Below are positions 4,780 to 6,256 of a stretch of DNA of 6,256 nt, in pieces. The stretch spans positions 1-6,256 of the forward strand of contig DTYU01000207.1 of assembly GCA_012961725.1 (NCBI GenBank), in the 5' to 3' direction. Position 1 is the stretch's first letter. Every line of letters starts with the position of its first letter. The DNA comes from Desulfotomaculum sp. (GTDB lineage Bacteria > Bacillota > Desulfotomaculia > Desulfotomaculales > Ammonificaceae). Below the pieces are notes generated by a model. That model saw nothing but the letters and a program-made list of their open reading frames with translations. It was not told the DNA's origin and did not search any database. The position numbers were made by a program, and so were the translations under genes.

Positions 4780-5514
4780 TTGTACATCCAGTCCTTTAAT
4801 CCCAACCAGGCCATAGCGCTCAGCCAGGGATACCGGTCTGCCGTAACCGCATTCCCCGTTGCATTCAGACCGGGGCCCCAGGGCAGTACTGTGGTGTACG
4901 CCTTCAATCCCGCACTCGGCCAGGGGACGGGCCTTAACCCCTTGGCAAATCCTGCGCTCAGCACGGCGTACAACCCGGCGCTGCTAAGCGGCGTTACTCC
5001 CTGGGCCAACCCCGCAATGATGAGTGCGGCGTGGGCAAACCCGGCGGCAACCGGAATGTTCTCACCGGCCGCAAACCCGATGGCGGCCGCGTGGGGCAAC
5101 CCGATGGCAACCGCTTGGGGCCAGCCCTTCATCAACCCAGCGATCCAGGGCTACGTCAATCCCTTCCTAAGCGGCCAGTTTATGGGGGTTCCGGGCGGAA
5201 CCATCCAGTCCTCCGCCGGGTTGGCACAGATGAGGGTGGACCTTCACGAGACCAACAGCGACATAGTAGTTGCCGCAGAGCTGCCAAACGTCAGCCTCAA
5301 CGACCTCAACCTCACGGTGACCGACGACTCACTCTCCATCTCGGCGACCGCCTTTGCCGGCGGCCAGGCGACCAGCCTGTACCGCTCTATCGCACTGCCG
5401 ACCACCATCAGAGCGGAGCAGGTGGAAGCGACCTACTCCAACGGCATCCTCGAAATCCGCGCACCCAAAGCCGACATAGCAAGCCGCCGGCGCGTGAAGA
5501 TCAACGTGGCGTAA
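4780..5514 (+). CDS. Hsp20-family protein with an uncharged Asn-Pro-rich N-terminal domain
   Basis: The product has 244 residues in two very different halves. Residues 1-151 contain only two charged side chains, Arg19 and Arg30, and none from 31 to 151. This part is rich in Ala, Asn, Pro, Met, Trp and Gly and has eleven Asn-Pro dipeptides at 7, 43, 53, 57, 65, 77, 87, 99, 107, 119 and 127. Residues 152-244 are an alpha-crystallin domain: RVDLHETNSDIVVAAELP opens it, Y219-S-N221-G222-I223-L224-E-I-R is the conserved N-G-I/V-L strand, and the end has I241-N-V243, an I-x-V subunit-docking motif. The start is TTG at 4780, with AAGGAGG (4765-4771) eight bases ahead; no plus-strand promoter was clear. 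Usual bacterial Hsp20s are near 150 residues with a 30-50-residue arm, so the N-terminal half is the novelty. Possible roles are a self-associating chaperone or a CotM/CotP-like spore coat component; both are inference. Confidence 0.85.
   Translation: MYIQSFNPNQAIALSQGYRSAVTAFPVAFRPGPQGSTVVYAFNPALGQGTGLNPLANPALSTAYNPALLSGVTPWANPAMMSAAWANPAATGMFSPAANPMAAAWGNPMATAWGQPFINPAIQGYVNPFLSGQFMGVPGGTIQSSAGLAQMRVDLHETNSDIVVAAELPNVSLNDLNLTVTDDSLSISATAFAGGQATSLYRSIALPTTIRAEQVEATYSNGILEIRAPKADIASRRRVKINVA
4906..5163 (+). repeat. Asn-Pro repeat region in the Hsp20 N-terminal half
   Basis: This stretch encodes ten of the eleven Asn-Pro dipeptides (residues 43-128), spaced 8, 10 or 12 residues apart with one gap of 4. 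Runs of 12-8-12-8 give a 20-residue period between residues 87 and 127. At DNA level two adjacent 24-mers, 5074-5097 and 5098-5121, are identical at 21 of 24 bases and encode NPMAAAWG and NPMATAWG, so at least part of the array grew by tandem duplication that kept the frame. Confidence 0.75.
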
Positions 5515-5531
5515 CGTCGTTTTCCAGCAGT

Positions 5532-5563
5532 AAAAAAAGGGGGATCTATATCCCCCTTTCTTA
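5532..5563 (+). terminator. Intrinsic terminator after the Asn-Pro-rich hsp20
   Basis: AAAGGGGGAT (5536-5545) pairs perfectly with ATCCCCCTTT (5550-5559) across a four-base loop, CTAT, starting 22 bases after the stop codon. Preceding A residues (5532-5535) and the trailing CTTCTT-like tract suit termination of the plus-strand gene; read on the minus strand the A-run becomes a T-run, so it could also work in the other direction. It separates the hsp20 unit from the toxin-antitoxin operon. Confidence 0.85.
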
Positions 5564-5602
5564 ATCTCCACCCCCCATCAGCTTCTTCGCCAATTACTTG
5601 CA

Positions 5603-5631
5603 TTGCGAACCGGTATGTAATACCATATAAT
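5603..5631 (+). promoter_or_regulatory. Promoter and dyad operator of the toxin-antitoxin operon
   Basis: TTGCGA (5603-5608) and a perfect TATAAT (5626-5631) are separated by exactly 17 bases. Inside the spacer is a perfect inverted repeat, GGTAT-GTA-ATACC (5612-5624). An operator between -35 and -10 suits autorepression by the ribbon-helix-helix antitoxin, the rule in such operons. Transcription would begin near 5638, just ahead of the AGGGAGG ribosome binding site (5641-5647). Confidence 0.7.
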
Positions 5632-5653
5632 CACACAAGAAGGGAGGTTAAGC

Positions 5654-5932
5654 ATGCCTGTCACACCGGCACTGAAGAAGGTTACGTTTTATCTGCCGGT
5701 TGACCTCTTGCAAAAGCTGCGGCGGTTCACCGGGGGTAACCCCATCCCCTCTCTTAATGCCGGAGTAAGGGAGGCTTTGGAAAAATACGTTGCCGAACTT
5801 GAACAGAAAGAGTTCCAGCAAGCGATGGCGGCAGCAGCCAAAGACCCTGCCTTTTTAAGAGATACAGAAGAGATTACTAACGCCTTTTCTGAAGCCGATC
5901 GGGAAACAGCAAGGATGATTCCCGAATGGTAA
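5654..5932 (+). CDS. Ribbon-helix-helix antitoxin of a MazF-type system
   Basis: The product has 92 residues. Residues 8-24 (KKVTFYLPVDLLQKLRR) form a basic beta-strand plus helix, followed by a turn (GGNPIPS) and a second helix (LNAGVREALEKYVAELEQ), the MetJ/Arc/CopG ribbon-helix-helix layout used to bind operator DNA as a dimer. The C-terminal 40 residues are acidic and Ala-rich (AKDPAFLRDTEEITNAFSEAD) and end in Trp92; in such proteins this tail wraps the toxin and is easily degraded. The ATG at 5654 has AGGGAGG six bases ahead. Its last codons overlap the toxin start by seven bases, implying translational coupling and co-regulation. The spacer dyad upstream is the probable target of its own repression. 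It is not the AbrB-fold MazE of Escherichia coli, so no symbol is given. Confidence 0.85.
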   Translation: MPVTPALKKVTFYLPVDLLQKLRRFTGGNPIPSLNAGVREALEKYVAELEQKEFQQAMAAAAKDPAFLRDTEEITNAFSEADRETARMIPEW

Positions 5933-6256
5933 CCTACCGGTGGAACATCTTCTGGACGGAGCTTGATCCGGCTTTGGGACCAGAACAGGCAGGAAAGCGC
6001 CCGGTCTTAGTGATTTCGGCAGAAGAAGTGAACCAAGCCCTCCCCATCGTAACCGTTCTTCCACTTACCGCCTACAAGTCGGCGCGAAGGATCTACCCAA
6101 CCGAGGCGCTCTTACCCGCAGAGATAACCGGCTTGCCCAAAGATTCTATCGCCCTGGCCCACCAGATACGCACCGTAACAAAAAAGCGGCTGTACGAGCA
6201 GTGCGGCACCGTAGAGGACGAAGACCTAAGAAAACAGATTCTCCAAGCCCTAAAGC
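5926..6256 (+). CDS. mazF: MazF/PemK-family endoribonuclease toxin, 3' end cut
   Basis: The frame starts at the ATG at 5926, overlapping the antitoxin stop, and runs 110 codons to the window end without a stop. Family features are WNIFWTELDPALGPEQAGKR (6-25) followed by PVLVIS, the strand-loop motif VTVLPLT (42-48), and DSIALAHQIRT (73-83), which matches the conserved S-x5-Q-I-R-T core of MazF toxins. The usual N-terminal RGD/RGE is replaced by YRWNIFW, as in a common subtype recalled from memory. MazF enzymes cut single-stranded RNA at short sequence motifs and slow growth until antitoxin returns; this toxin's cutting site cannot be predicted. Typical length is 110-120, so probably only a few residues are missing. 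An AAGGA (5911-5915) lies ten bases upstream, and coupling to antitoxin translation is likely. Confidence 0.9.
   Translation, partial: MVTYRWNIFWTELDPALGPEQAGKRPVLVISAEEVNQALPIVTVLPLTAYKSARRIYPTEALLPAEITGLPKDSIALAHQIRTVTKKRLYEQCGTVEDEDLRKQILQALK

Noticed and set aside
4906..5163. CRISPR-like or minisatellite array
   Set aside because: The repeats are in-frame codon-level Asn-Pro repeats of variable spacing inside a gene, not identical repeats with unique spacers.
5031..5564. 177-codon plus-strand open frame overlapping the Asn-Pro-rich Hsp20
   Set aside because: It overlaps a well-supported alpha-crystallin frame, runs through the terminator, and its Arg/Pro/Gln-rich product is a frame-shift shadow.

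Overview
The window looks like chromosomal DNA from an anaerobic, endospore-forming Firmicute, most likely a Desulfotomaculum/Pelotomaculum-like Clostridium outside Cluster I. The grounds are a dipicolinate synthase subunit A gene just downstream of dapB, strong GGAGG-type ribosome binding sites, frequent TTG/GTG starts (four of the nine main genes) and moderately high GC. The taxonomic assignment is inference; the gene identities below come from reading motifs in the translations, not from database searches.

Layout. Bases 1-2473 are read on the minus strand: the N-terminal 51 codons of dipicolinate synthase subunit A (dpaA) with a sporulation-type (sigma-K-like) promoter, then dapB (dihydrodipicolinate reductase, TTG start, own sigma-A-like promoter), then an unrecognised 402-residue polytopic membrane protein. 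Bases 2474-2823 are a 350-bp gene-free stretch with small dyads and degenerate heptamer repeats. Bases 2824-3210 (+) encode a small Hsp20. A long inverted repeat (3281-3327) separates it from two minus-strand genes, an unrecognised 60-residue basic protein (3358-3540) and a ClpP-class serine protease of the SDH_sah type (3621-4607). Divergent from the protease is a second Hsp20 (4780-5514) with an extraordinary N-terminal half: about 150 residues with only two charged side chains and eleven Asn-Pro dipeptides. After a good terminator, a toxin-antitoxin pair (ribbon-helix-helix antitoxin and a MazF/PemK-like toxin cut by the window end) runs off the right edge.

How the genes may work together. 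dapB and dpaA belong to one metabolic branch: DapB takes the dihydrodipicolinate-level intermediate to lysine and peptidoglycan, while dipicolinate synthase sends it to spore dipicolinate. The separate promoters seen here suit a vegetative gene followed by a sporulation gene. The centre of the window (two Hsp20 proteins, a Clp-fold protease and a small basic protein) looks like a protein-quality-control neighbourhood or, because CotM/CotP-type spore coat proteins are also alpha-crystallin proteins, possibly a sporulation-related one. The protease leader carries a short Shine-Dalgarno-equipped mini-ORF and a stem-loop, and it shares its upstream DNA, with three GCAGGT motifs, with the Asn-Pro-rich Hsp20. 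The Asn-Pro-rich Hsp20 and this divergent region are the most unusual parts of the window.
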